Source: Burkholderiaceae bacterium
Lineage (GTDB): Bacteria; Pseudomonadota; Gammaproteobacteria; Burkholderiales; Burkholderiaceae_C
DNA: 5,452 nt
Direction: 5' to 3'
NCBI GenBank assembly: GCA_031256125.1
Contig: JAIRRE010000229.1
Span: 1 to 5,452, forward strand
Made by a program: the position numbers and the translations under genes. The notes beneath the pieces were generated by a model, which saw nothing but the letters and a program-made list of their open reading frames with translations, was not told the origin of the DNA and made no database searches. Shown here one piece after another: positions 1 to 5,452 of this stretch (position 1 is the first letter of the stretch; every line of letters starts with the position of its first letter).

Positions 1-1269
1 CGAACTCACGGAGGTACCAATGGCCCCCGCCGTGATACGGGTAAAGTTGGACAAACCCGACGCCCCGGCAATCCGCCAGGGTTCCAGCTTGGCCAGCGTG
101 ATGGTGACCAACGGGACGAAGAAAAACGCCATCGCAATGCCCTGCACGATGGTGGGCACCATCAGGACGCTGAAACTGCTATCCGTGGTGAAATGCGAGC
201 GCATCCACAGCACCAGCCAAAATACCGCAAAGGCAAAGCTGGCGTAGATGCGTGGATCGACGCGATTTAAAGTCAGCCCCACCACCGGCATGAGCACGAT
301 AGCCAGAATGCCCACCGGCGCCATGAGCATCCCCGCGTCCGTGGCCGGGTAGCCCATGTATTGCTGCAACCACAGCGGCAGGATGACCACGTTGCCAAAG
401 AACACCCCATAGCCCACGGAGATGGCGAGCGTGCCCGACCAGAAGTTGCGCCGCGCGAACAACCTCAAGTCCACCACCGGGTGTGCATCGGTTAACTCCC
501 AGATCAAAAAGACCACCAAGCCGATGCCCGCCACCACCGCCAGCGCGACGATCAGGGGCGATGAGAACCAGTCCAGCTCCTTGCCCTTATCGAGCATGAT
601 TTGCAATGAGCCGACCCATATCACCAGCAGCGCCAGCCCTACCGCGTCGATGGGCACATGGCGCACTTCGGATTCGCGCTTGCGGTAGATGCTCCAGATC
701 ATCGTGGCGGCCAGGATACCCACCGGCACGTTGATAAAAAAGATCCACGACCAGGCAATGTTGTCGGTAATCCAGCCGCCCAGCAACGGCCCGGCGATGG
801 GCGCCAGCAGCGTCGTCATCGACCACATGGCCATCGCCAGCCCGGCCTTGGCGCGCGGGTAGCTGGCCAGCAGCAGGGTTTGGGAAAGCGGAATCATCGG
901 CCCGGCGACAAAGCCTTGCAACGCGCGGAAGGTAATCAACAGCCCCATGTTGGGCGCCATGCCGCACAGCCACGAACTGACGACAAACAACAGCACGCTG
1001 GCGATGAACAGCCGCACCTGCCCAACGCGCTGCGTAAGCCAGCCCGTAAGCGGCACCGAGACGGCGTTGGCGACAGCAAAACTGGTAATGACCCAGGTGC
1101 CCTGCACCGGACTGACGCCCAGATCGCCCGCGATCGAGGGCAGCGACACATTGGCGATAGACGTGTCGAGCACGTTCATGAAAGTCGCCGCCGACAGCGC
1201 GAGCGTTCCCAGCACGCGGGCGCCGCCTTCAAGCGGCGGATAAACCTTGATTTGCGCAGCGGCGCTCAT
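1..1269 (-). CDS. emrB: EmrB-type DHA2 family multidrug efflux MFS transporter (C-terminus beyond window)
   Basis: This is the inner-membrane, proton-driven drug antiporter of a tripartite efflux pump (major facilitator superfamily, DHA2, 14 membrane segments expected). The frame is open for 423 codons from the ATG at 1269 to the left edge. E. coli EmrB is about 512 residues, so roughly 90 C-terminal residues are missing. Visible motifs include LDTSIANVSLPSIAGDLG (residues 34-51, with the TM1 acid Asp35), TGWLTQRVGQVRLF (75-88, MFS motif A), FRALQGFVAGP (114-124, motif B with Arg115) and APIAGPLLGGWITD (156-169, antiporter motif C). SLQIMLDKGKELDWFSS (221-237) and SNFTRITAGAIGTS (407-420) match EmrB closely as I remember it. 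It starts 19 bases after the emrA stop, and AGAGAG at 1286-1281 is a modest ribosome site. It is cotranscribed with the adaptor and channel genes. The family assignment is very secure; the substrate cannot be read from the sequence. Confidence 0.96.
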   Translation of the reverse strand, partial: MSAAAQIKVYPPLEGGARVLGTLALSAATFMNVLDTSIANVSLPSIAGDLGVSPVQGTWVITSFAVANAVSVPLTGWLTQRVGQVRLFIASVLLFVVSSWLCGMAPNMGLLITFRALQGFVAGPMIPLSQTLLLASYPRAKAGLAMAMWSMTTLLAPIAGPLLGGWITDNIAWSWIFFINVPVGILAATMIWSIYRKRESEVRHVPIDAVGLALLVIWVGSLQIMLDKGKELDWFSSPLIVALAVVAGIGLVVFLIWELTDAHPVVDLRLFARRNFWSGTLAISVGYGVFFGNVVILPLWLQQYMGYPATDAGMLMAPVGILAIVLMPVVGLTLNRVDPRIYASFAFAVFWLVLWMRSHFTTDSSFSVLMVPTIVQGIAMAFFFVPLVTITLAKLEPWRIAGASGLSNFTRITAGAIGTSVSS

Positions 1270-1288
1270 GACAACGTTTTCTCTCTGT

Positions 1289-2590
1289 TCACTTGGCCGC
1301 CTGGCCCAGGTTGCGGTCGATGATCTTGCGCGCTAGCGCATCGGCGCCTTGATCGGCCTGGGCATAAACCGCCGTGGTGGCGATGGGATCAACCGGCGGC
1401 GCCTGCACCAGTTCCGGGCCGCTCTGGTCTTTCACATCCACTTCCACCTCCATCGACAGGCCCACGCGCAACGGGTGCGCCTTGAGCTGTTCGACATCCA
1501 GCCCGATGCGCACCGGCACGCGCTGCACCACCTTGATCCAGTTGCCGGTGGCGTTCTGCGCAGGCAATAGCGCCGATGCCGCCCCGGTGGCAATCCCCAG
1601 ACCAATCACCTTGCCGTGATAAATGACCTTGCCGCCGTACAGATCGGCGGTCAGCGTGGCGGGCTGGCCGATGCGGATGTCGCGCAACTGGTTTTCCTTG
1701 AAATTGGCGTCCACCCAGACCTGATCGAGCGGCACCATCGCCATCAGCGGCGTACCCGGCGCCACGCGCTGGCCCAGTTGCACCGTGCGCTTGCTCACGT
1801 AACCGGAAACCGGCGCCGGCAGCGTTGTGCGGTGCGCGGCCAGCCACGCCTCCTTGAGCTTGGCCGCGGCGGCCTTGACGTTGGGGTGATCCTCAACCGA
1901 GGTGCCATCGGTAAGCGCCCGGTTGCTGGTCAGTTGCTCGCGCGCGGCAATCACGGCGGCCTGGGCTGCCGCCAACGAACTGCGCACGGCGGTGACCTGA
2001 TCGCGCGCGTGCGCCAGCTCTTCGCCAGAGACGCCGCCGGTACCCGCCAGACGCTGGCGGCGCGTCAAATCCTCTTGAGCGGTAGCCAGTTGGGTTTGGG
2101 CTTTGGCGACATCCGCCTCGCGCAGCTTGACTTGCGCGGTCAGCGCCGCGTTGTTGGCGTAGAGCGTGCGCACCTGCCGCACCGTTTGCCCCAGCGCGGC
2201 CTCGGCCTGCGCCAGCGCCACGCTGGTATCGGCGGGGTCGAATTTGATGAGCGGCTGCCCGGCCTGCACGCGGTCGGTCTCGTCGGCGTAGATGGCGGTG
2301 ACCGTGCCCCCCACTTGCGGCGTGATCTGGATTATGTTGCCTTGCACATAGGCGTTGTCGGTGTCCTCGTAATGACTGAGCACCACCCATTCGTAACCGG
2401 CCCAGATCAGGCCCGCAACCACCACCACGGCGGCGATAGCCAGCAGGCCGAATTTGCGCCGCGGATTCATGCGCCGCGCGGGAACGTCTTCCACCGTGAC
2501 GGTGCTTTGCGCGGCGGGGTTGTTCCGGGGCGCGCCTGCGTTCGGATCGGCATTGGTGCTGCCAGTTTGAGGTTGTTGCGGTTGGTTCAT
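1289..2590 (-). CDS. emrA: EmrA-type HlyD/membrane fusion protein, periplasmic adaptor
   Basis: This 433-residue periplasmic adaptor links the EmrB antiporter to the outer-membrane channel. In order it has a hydrophilic Asn/Gln/Pro-rich cytoplasmic tail (about 1-46) and one membrane anchor (about 47-66). A first half of the split biotinyl-lipoyl domain follows (about 85-118, ITPQVGGTVTAIYADETD). Next is an Ala/Gln-rich coiled-coil hairpin (about 122-222), the second lipoyl half (about 257-288, PAPVSGYVSKRTVQLGQRV) and a beta-barrel region containing VWVDANFKENQ (291-301). LLPAQNATGNWIKVVQRVPV (341-360) is near-identical to E. coli EmrA as I remember it. E. coli EmrA is 390 residues; the extra length is in the two tails. 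No clear Shine-Dalgarno precedes the ATG at 2590. Met41 (MNPRRKF) is an alternative start that would still leave the anchor intact, but it lacks a well-spaced ribosome site too. It lies 43 bases after the channel gene and 19 before emrB, consistent with one operon. Confidence 0.96.
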   Translation of the reverse strand: MNQPQQPQTGSTNADPNAGAPRNNPAAQSTVTVEDVPARRMNPRRKFGLLAIAAVVVVAGLIWAGYEWVVLSHYEDTDNAYVQGNIIQITPQVGGTVTAIYADETDRVQAGQPLIKFDPADTSVALAQAEAALGQTVRQVRTLYANNAALTAQVKLREADVAKAQTQLATAQEDLTRRQRLAGTGGVSGEELAHARDQVTAVRSSLAAAQAAVIAAREQLTSNRALTDGTSVEDHPNVKAAAAKLKEAWLAAHRTTLPAPVSGYVSKRTVQLGQRVAPGTPLMAMVPLDQVWVDANFKENQLRDIRIGQPATLTADLYGGKVIYHGKVIGLGIATGAASALLPAQNATGNWIKVVQRVPVRIGLDVEQLKAHPLRVGLSMEVEVDVKDQSGPELVQAPPVDPIATTAVYAQADQGADALARKIIDRNLGQAAK

Positions 2591-2633
2591 GGCTGGTATC
2601 GGTTTTGTTTATCGGTTTTGCCGGGAAAAAGGA

Positions 2634-4178
2634 TCAGTTCCGGGCAGCGGCGTCATGGTCGTTGTGGCCGCCGTTTTGCGCCACGGCTTTGTCGCTCCCG
2701 GCGCCAGGTGGCACCAGTTCCGGCGAGGGCTGCCAGCCCCCGCCCAAGGCCTGCGCCAAACTGGCCTGCGCAGTCAGCGCCTGTGCCTGCAAATCGACGA
2801 TCTGGCGGCGCTGCGTGAGCACCGCGCTTTCGGCGAACAGCACGTTCAGATACGTACCCAGTCCGACGCCGTAGCGCTGGCGTGCGATGGCGTAAGCGCC
2901 CTCGGCGGCGGAGAGCGCCTGCGCCTGCTGCGCGCGCTGCGTCACCAGACTCTTGATGGCCTGCGCCTGATCGGCCACATCGCGCATGGCGTCGATCACA
3001 GTGGCGTTGTAAGTTTCGATGGCGGCATCCAGATCAGCGGTCTGCCCGCGGAGATTGGCGCGCAGTTTGCCGGCTTCGAAAATCGGCAGGCTGATGGCCG
3101 GGCCGACGTTCCATTCCAGACTACTGGCTTGGAGCAATTTGCCCAACCCCAGTGACTGAAATCCGAACGCCGCGGCCAAGTTGACGTTAGGATAGAACGC
3201 CGACTTGGCCACCTGCACCTGGCCCTGGGCCGCTTCCACGCGCCAGCGCGCGGCCACAATGTCCGCGCGCCGCCCCAGCCAATCCGCCGACAGCGTACTG
3301 GGCAACGCCAATGTCTTGAAGTTCGTCAAATGCGGCGCGGCGATACCTTCGGGCAAACGCGGTTGCCCAATCAGCGCCGCCAGCGCATGACGCGCCTCGT
3401 CGGCCCGTTGCTCCAGCGCAGTGATCTGCGCACTGGAATCGGCCTGACCGCTCTGGTTCTGCCGCACTTCCATTTGCGTGTCCAGCCCCGCCTGCTTGCG
3501 GTCGCGCACCAGTTGCAGCATCTGCTGGCGCTGCTTCAGTGTGCGCTGTGCCACCGCGCGCAAATCCTCGATGCGCGCCCATTGCACGTAGGCGCGTACC
3601 ACGTTGGCGGCCAGCAGCACCCGCGCCGCGTCCTGCTCGGCTTCGGCCGCGCGCGCCTGCCCCACGGCGGCGGCAATGGCGCCCGCGTGTTTGCCAAAGA
3701 AATCCAGTTCCCAGTTGCCGTTGAGTTGCAGCGTGCCGAAGCTGAAATCATTCTCGCCATACGGCGGCGGGAAGATGTAGTTGCCCGGAAAACGCATCCG
3801 CTGCGCGTCCAGCTCGCCATTGAGTTGTGGCCAGTTGTCGGCACGGGCCACGGTAATGCCGCTTTGCGCCTTGACCACACGCGCCGCCGCCGCGCGCAGA
3901 CTGGGGTTATCGGCCAGCGCTTGCCCGACCAACTGGTTCAGTTGCGGATCGCCAAATGTGCGCCACCAATCAGCCGCTGGCGCCAGAGCCGATGCCTGCG
4001 GCTCGCCCGCCGATGTGGCGTCCGCCGTCAGTCCGAGCGATGCCGCGTCGCGCAACTGTGCGCTGGCGTGGATACCCCCGGTGTCGGCGCAACCGGCCAG
4101 CAGCGCGGCGCCAACTGCGGCGGCGCAAGCCAGCCGCCAGGCCGGGTTACCCGCCTGCATATGAAATCGTTTCATCAT
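2634..4178 (-). CDS. NodT/OprM-type outer-membrane efflux channel lipoprotein
   Basis: This 514-residue protein is the outer-membrane duct of the pump (TolC-like fold, NodT family, two outer-membrane efflux protein repeats). A lipoprotein signal runs from KRF through a hydrophobic stretch to the lipobox LLAGC, with the acylated Cys at residue 30. The first repeat begins at WWRTFGDPQLNQLVGQALADN (71-91). The second contains DWLGRRADIVAARWRVEAAQ (299-318), AKSAFYPNVNLAAAFG (324-339) and GPAISLPIFEAGKLRANL (359-376), all hallmarks of the family. The frame is open back to an ATG at 4256, but that would put 26 non-hydrophobic residues ahead of the signal and run far into the regulator gene. I chose the ATG at 4178, which overlaps the regulator stop as TGATG and has GGAA about 8 bases upstream. 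ATGs at 4175 and 4160 are also possible and keep the lipobox. The C-terminal tail is rich in His, Asn and Asp (HNDHD) and may be disordered. The precise symbol is uncertain. Confidence 0.94.
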   Translation of the reverse strand: MMKRFHMQAGNPAWRLACAAAVGAALLAGCADTGGIHASAQLRDAASLGLTADATSAGEPQASALAPAADWWRTFGDPQLNQLVGQALADNPSLRAAAARVVKAQSGITVARADNWPQLNGELDAQRMRFPGNYIFPPPYGENDFSFGTLQLNGNWELDFFGKHAGAIAAAVGQARAAEAEQDAARVLLAANVVRAYVQWARIEDLRAVAQRTLKQRQQMLQLVRDRKQAGLDTQMEVRQNQSGQADSSAQITALEQRADEARHALAALIGQPRLPEGIAAPHLTNFKTLALPSTLSADWLGRRADIVAARWRVEAAQGQVQVAKSAFYPNVNLAAAFGFQSLGLGKLLQASSLEWNVGPAISLPIFEAGKLRANLRGQTADLDAAIETYNATVIDAMRDVADQAQAIKSLVTQRAQQAQALSAAEGAYAIARQRYGVGLGTYLNVLFAESAVLTQRRQIVDLQAQALTAQASLAQALGGGWQPSPELVPPGAGSDKAVAQNGGHNDHDAAARN

Positions 4179-4723
4179 CAACAAGTTCCGTTTTTCAGAC
4201 TCAAGCGCTCGGCATCGTCGGCCAGGCGAGTGAGCAGGTTTTCCAATTGCCGCCACTCCTCATGGCTGAAATGGGTCAATGCGCGGTTGTAGACTTGGCT
4301 GAGTACCTGCGGCACGCGCGCGGCGGCGGATTGCCCCGCCGGCGTGAGTTCGATTTGCACCACGCGCCGGTCCGCTTCAGACGGCACGCGGCGACACAGC
4401 CCCTTTTTTTCGATACGATCCAATAAGCGCGTCATCGCTCCGGTATCGACCATGCACGCGCGCGCCAACCCCACGACCGTGTTGGCATCCCCTTTATGCA
4501 CCTTGTAGAGCAGCACCCATTGGGGTACCGTGGGGCCACTCAAATCAATCGCTTCGCTGACGAGCTGTGCCAGTGCCAATTCCGCGCGCCGCAGAATCGG
4601 CAGCAAGCCTTGCTGGCCCTCAATCAGGGCTGGCCGGTAATACTCCGGCACACTGGCCGCCTGCCCGGCTTCGGGAATAGGGCTGCGCAAAGATGAGGCG
4701 GCTTGTACAGCAGCGCGGGACAT
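4178..4723 (-). CDS. MarR-family transcriptional regulator, probable repressor of the efflux operon
   Basis: This 181-residue cytoplasmic winged-helix regulator probably represses its own operon and is released by a small-molecule ligand, as known for MarR and EmrR (MprA). The winged-helix region spans about residues 66-130. It includes a recognition helix around MVDTGAMTRLLDRIEKKGL (91-109) and the wing VPSEADRRVVQIELTPAG (113-130), with the family's conserved Asp-Arg pair and LTPAG. Flanking helices at about 30-60 and 134-175 would form the dimer interface. The protein is some 30 residues longer than a typical MarR, mostly through a low-complexity N-terminus (1-25). The ATG at 4723 has a pyrimidine-rich leader with no Shine-Dalgarno. 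A GTG at 4651 (Val25), just ahead of PEYYRPALIEG, could be the true start. It is the first gene of the operon and overlaps the channel gene by one base. The repeat array at 4777-4821 is its likely operator. Calling it EmrR is inference from context. Confidence 0.93.
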   Translation of the reverse strand: MSRAAVQAASSLRSPIPEAGQAASVPEYYRPALIEGQQGLLPILRRAELALAQLVSEAIDLSGPTVPQWVLLYKVHKGDANTVVGLARACMVDTGAMTRLLDRIEKKGLCRRVPSEADRRVVQIELTPAGQSAAARVPQVLSQVYNRALTHFSHEEWRQLENLLTRLADDAERLSLKNGTC

Positions 4724-4770
4724 GGGGTAAATGGAAATGGAAACGGGGAAACCGCAGGAGGGAACTTGTT

Positions 4771-4776
4771 ATTTTA
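4771..4776 (-). promoter_or_regulatory. Possible -10 box of the efflux operon promoter
   Basis: On the minus strand this reads TAAAAT, five of six matches to the sigma-70 -10 consensus, in the most AT-rich part of the intergenic region. Transcription would start near 4764, about 40 bases before the regulator ATG at 4723. No good -35 hexamer lies at 16-18 bases spacing; that position falls inside the repeat array (4777-4821). The call is tentative, but the placement fits a repressor site covering the promoter. Confidence 0.4.
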
Positions 4777-4821
4777 ATTGCCTATGCAATCATTGCATGG
4801 GCAACTGTTGCATAGACACAT
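4777..4821. promoter_or_regulatory. Tandem operator-like array: three 15-base units with palindromic halves (probable MarR site)
   Basis: Three adjacent units with a 15-base period read ATTGCCTATGCAATC (4777-4791), ATTGCATGGGCAACT (4792-4806) and GTTGCATAGACACAT (4807-4821). The first two are each imperfect palindromes of the form ATTGC-N4-GCAAY, and the third keeps only the left half. Units overlap into further dyads: ATGCAAT-C-ATTGCAT at 4784-4798, GCAAC-T-GTTGC at 4801-4811, and CTATGCAA at 4782-4789 with TTGCATAG at 4808-4815. The array abuts the possible -10 box on its upstream side. MarR-family dimers bind short AT-flanked palindromes of this size in their own promoters. That this is the site of the neighbouring regulator is inference from position and symmetry. 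Confidence 0.65.
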
Positions 4822-4858
4822 AAATGCCGGGGGCTTTTCTCCCGCGCTGGCTGACCAA

Positions 4859-4890
4859 TACCCCTGGCGCCACCGGCGCAAGCAGGGGTA
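4859..4890. repeat. Strong bulged inverted repeat (13-bp hairpin) in the intergenic region
   Basis: TACCCCTG (4859-4866) is perfectly complementary to CAGGGGTA (4883-4890). Directly inside, GCGCC (4867-4871) pairs with GGCGC (4875-4879). This leaves a three-base ACC loop and a three-base bulge (4880-4882). The stem totals 13 bp, ten of them G-C. No T-run follows on either strand, so it is not a standard intrinsic terminator. It lies upstream of both divergent genes' likely start sites. It could be a protein-binding dyad or a transcript structure from an upstream promoter; its role is unknown. Confidence 0.6.
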
Positions 4891-4971
4891 AAGAGGGGTG
4901 GAGCTGGGACCGTCAGCGGTGCCCCTTGCGGATCACGCGGCACCCTCCCCGCCCGCCGCCGCGCCACACGC

Positions 4972-5002
4972 TCGACCTTCAGACCACGCCGGTTCCTACA
5001 AT
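4972..5002 (+). promoter_or_regulatory. Possible guaC promoter
   Basis: TACAAT at 4997-5002 matches the sigma-70 -10 consensus at five of six positions. The best -35 is TCGACC at 4972-4977, with four of six matches, but its spacing of 19 bases is long. Transcription would begin near 5009, giving a leader of about 48 bases before the guaC ATG. A second AT-rich candidate, TAAAAT at 5023-5028, has no -35 at a workable distance. No PurR-like palindrome is visible. Confidence 0.35.
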
Positions 5003-5056
5003 CGGTTGCCGGGGTGGATTTTTAAAATTTCCGGTTCCGTTTTTTGTCTCCAGACC

Positions 5057-5452
5057 ATGCAAATCTTCGATTACGAACAGGTGCTGCTGCTGCCGCGCAA
5101 GTGCCGCGTGCACAGCCGCGCCGAGTGCGATACCGGCATCGACTTCGGCGGACGGCGCTTCCAGTTGCCCATAGTTCCCGCGAACATGAGGACGGTGGTC
5201 GATGAGCCGCTGTGCGCGTGGCTGGCGGCACATGGCTATTTCTATGTCATGCACCGCTTCGATCTGGACTCCGTGGCTTTCGTGCGCAACATGAAGGCGC
5301 GCCAGCTTTATGCTTCGATTTCGCTGGGCGTCAAGACCGCCGATTACGCTACGGTGGAACGTTTGGCCGCTGAAAATCTAGTGCCCGAATACATCACCAT
5401 CGACATCGCGCATGGCCACGCCGACACGGTGCGAGAGTTGATCGGGTTCATC
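5057..5452 (+). CDS. guaC: GMP reductase, N-terminal part (continues past right edge)
   Basis: GMP reductase is a cytosolic IMPDH-family TIM-barrel enzyme that deaminates GMP to IMP with NADPH, letting guanine nucleotides flow back to the purine pool. The 132 codons visible match the start of the family. Motifs are [22 protein letters not shown] (residues 4-25, in two blocks), [14 protein letters not shown] (37-50), YFYVMHRFD (61-69), ASISLGVK (86-93) and [14 protein letters not shown] (110-123). These resemble the roughly 325-residue GMP reductase type of Bacillus and staphylococci more than E. coli GuaC, and related forms occur in betaproteobacteria. The catalytic Cys loop and the C-terminal two thirds lie outside the window. 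The ATG at 5057 gives the normal short family N-terminus, but no Shine-Dalgarno precedes it. It diverges from the efflux operon and has no evident functional link to it. Confidence 0.94.
   Translation, partial: MQIFDYEQVLLLPRKCRVHSRAECDTGIDFGGRRFQLPIVPANMRTVVDEPLCAWLAAHGYFYVMHRFDLDSVAFVRNMKARQLYASISLGVKTADYATVERLAAENLVPEYITIDIAHGHADTVRELIGFI

Larger units (their letters stand above)
4724..5056. other. Divergent intergenic region between the regulator and guaC
   Basis: These 333 bases carry no convincing gene. The small open frames on either strand (for example 4782-4967 minus, 4824-5174 plus) encode Arg/Pro/Ala-rich sequence of no recognisable family, and the plus-strand one runs into guaC out of frame. 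The left third is relatively AT-rich and holds the probable operon promoter and operator array. The middle is GC-rich and holds a bulged hairpin at 4859-4890 and a weaker inverted repeat, GGTGCC at 4918-4923 with GGCACC at 4939-4944. The right part holds a possible guaC promoter and a leader without an obvious ribosome site. Confidence 0.85.

Noticed and set aside
501..514. His/Asn/Asp-rich tail of the channel protein (HNDHD) as a metal-binding site
   Set aside because: Positions here are residues of the channel protein (about 2634-2678 in the window). The tail is too short and lacks a defined ligand pattern; variable polar tails are common in this family.
1616..2818. A 400-codon plus-strand open frame opposite emrA, and similar long ones at 3330-4292 and 658-1323
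   Set aside because: They lie antisense to clearly homologous EmrA, channel and EmrB genes. Their translations are Arg/Gly/His-rich with no recognisable domain. They are open because GC-rich codon usage removes stops on the opposite strand.
4179..4256. N-terminal extension of the channel protein to the ATG at 4256
   Set aside because: It lies inside the regulator gene, has no hydrophobic character and would bury the lipoprotein signal peptide. The ATG at 4178 fits the operon overlap and the signal.
4859..4890. Hairpin as a Rho-independent terminator
   Set aside because: No T-run follows the stem on either strand, and no gene ends nearby; both neighbours are read away from it.
4782..4967. 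Small minus-strand open frame in the intergenic region as a possible small protein
   Set aside because: The composition is Arg/Pro/Ala-rich, there is no ribosome site, and it covers the operator-like array and hairpin, which better explain the region.
5018..5030. AT-rich palindrome-like TTTTTAAAATTT as a guaC operator
   Set aside because: It is a simple A/T run with trivial symmetry. It was kept only as a weak alternative -10 candidate.

Overview
The window is GC-rich chromosomal DNA. Codon third positions favour G/C, and antisense frames stay open over long stretches as a result. Gene content and protein similarity suggest a betaproteobacterium, most likely Burkholderiales. The evidence is an EmrAB-type efflux operon that carries its own NodT-type outer-membrane lipoprotein, next to a GMP reductase of the 'FDYE...PRKC...SRAECD' type. 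The placement rests on remembered family sequences, not on a search.

Layout: positions 1-4723 hold one minus-strand operon read from right to left. Its order is a MarR-family regulator (4723-4178), a NodT/OprM-type outer-membrane channel lipoprotein (4178-2634), an EmrA-type membrane fusion protein (2590-1289) and an EmrB-type DHA2 major facilitator (1269 to the left edge, C-terminus cut off). The regulator stop and channel start overlap by one base. The other junctions are 43 and 19 bases. Together the three transport genes encode a complete tripartite pump: a proton-driven inner-membrane antiporter, a periplasmic adaptor and an outer-membrane duct. E. coli EmrAB instead borrows the unlinked TolC.

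Positions 4724-5056 are a 333-base divergent intergenic region. Next to the regulator is an AT-rich patch with a possible -10 box. Directly upstream of that box is a 45-base array of 15-base repeats with palindromic ATTGC-N4-GCAAY structure, the best candidate for the MarR operator. Further right are a strong 13-bp bulged hairpin without a T-run and a possible promoter for the rightward gene. Positions 5057-5452 hold the first 132 codons of guaC (GMP reductase), a housekeeping purine-salvage gene read away from the operon.

The pump operon itself is a well-known type. The parts that merit attention are in the intergenic region, above all the repeated operator-like array. I found no evidence for an undescribed system, mobile element, CRISPR array or RNA gene.
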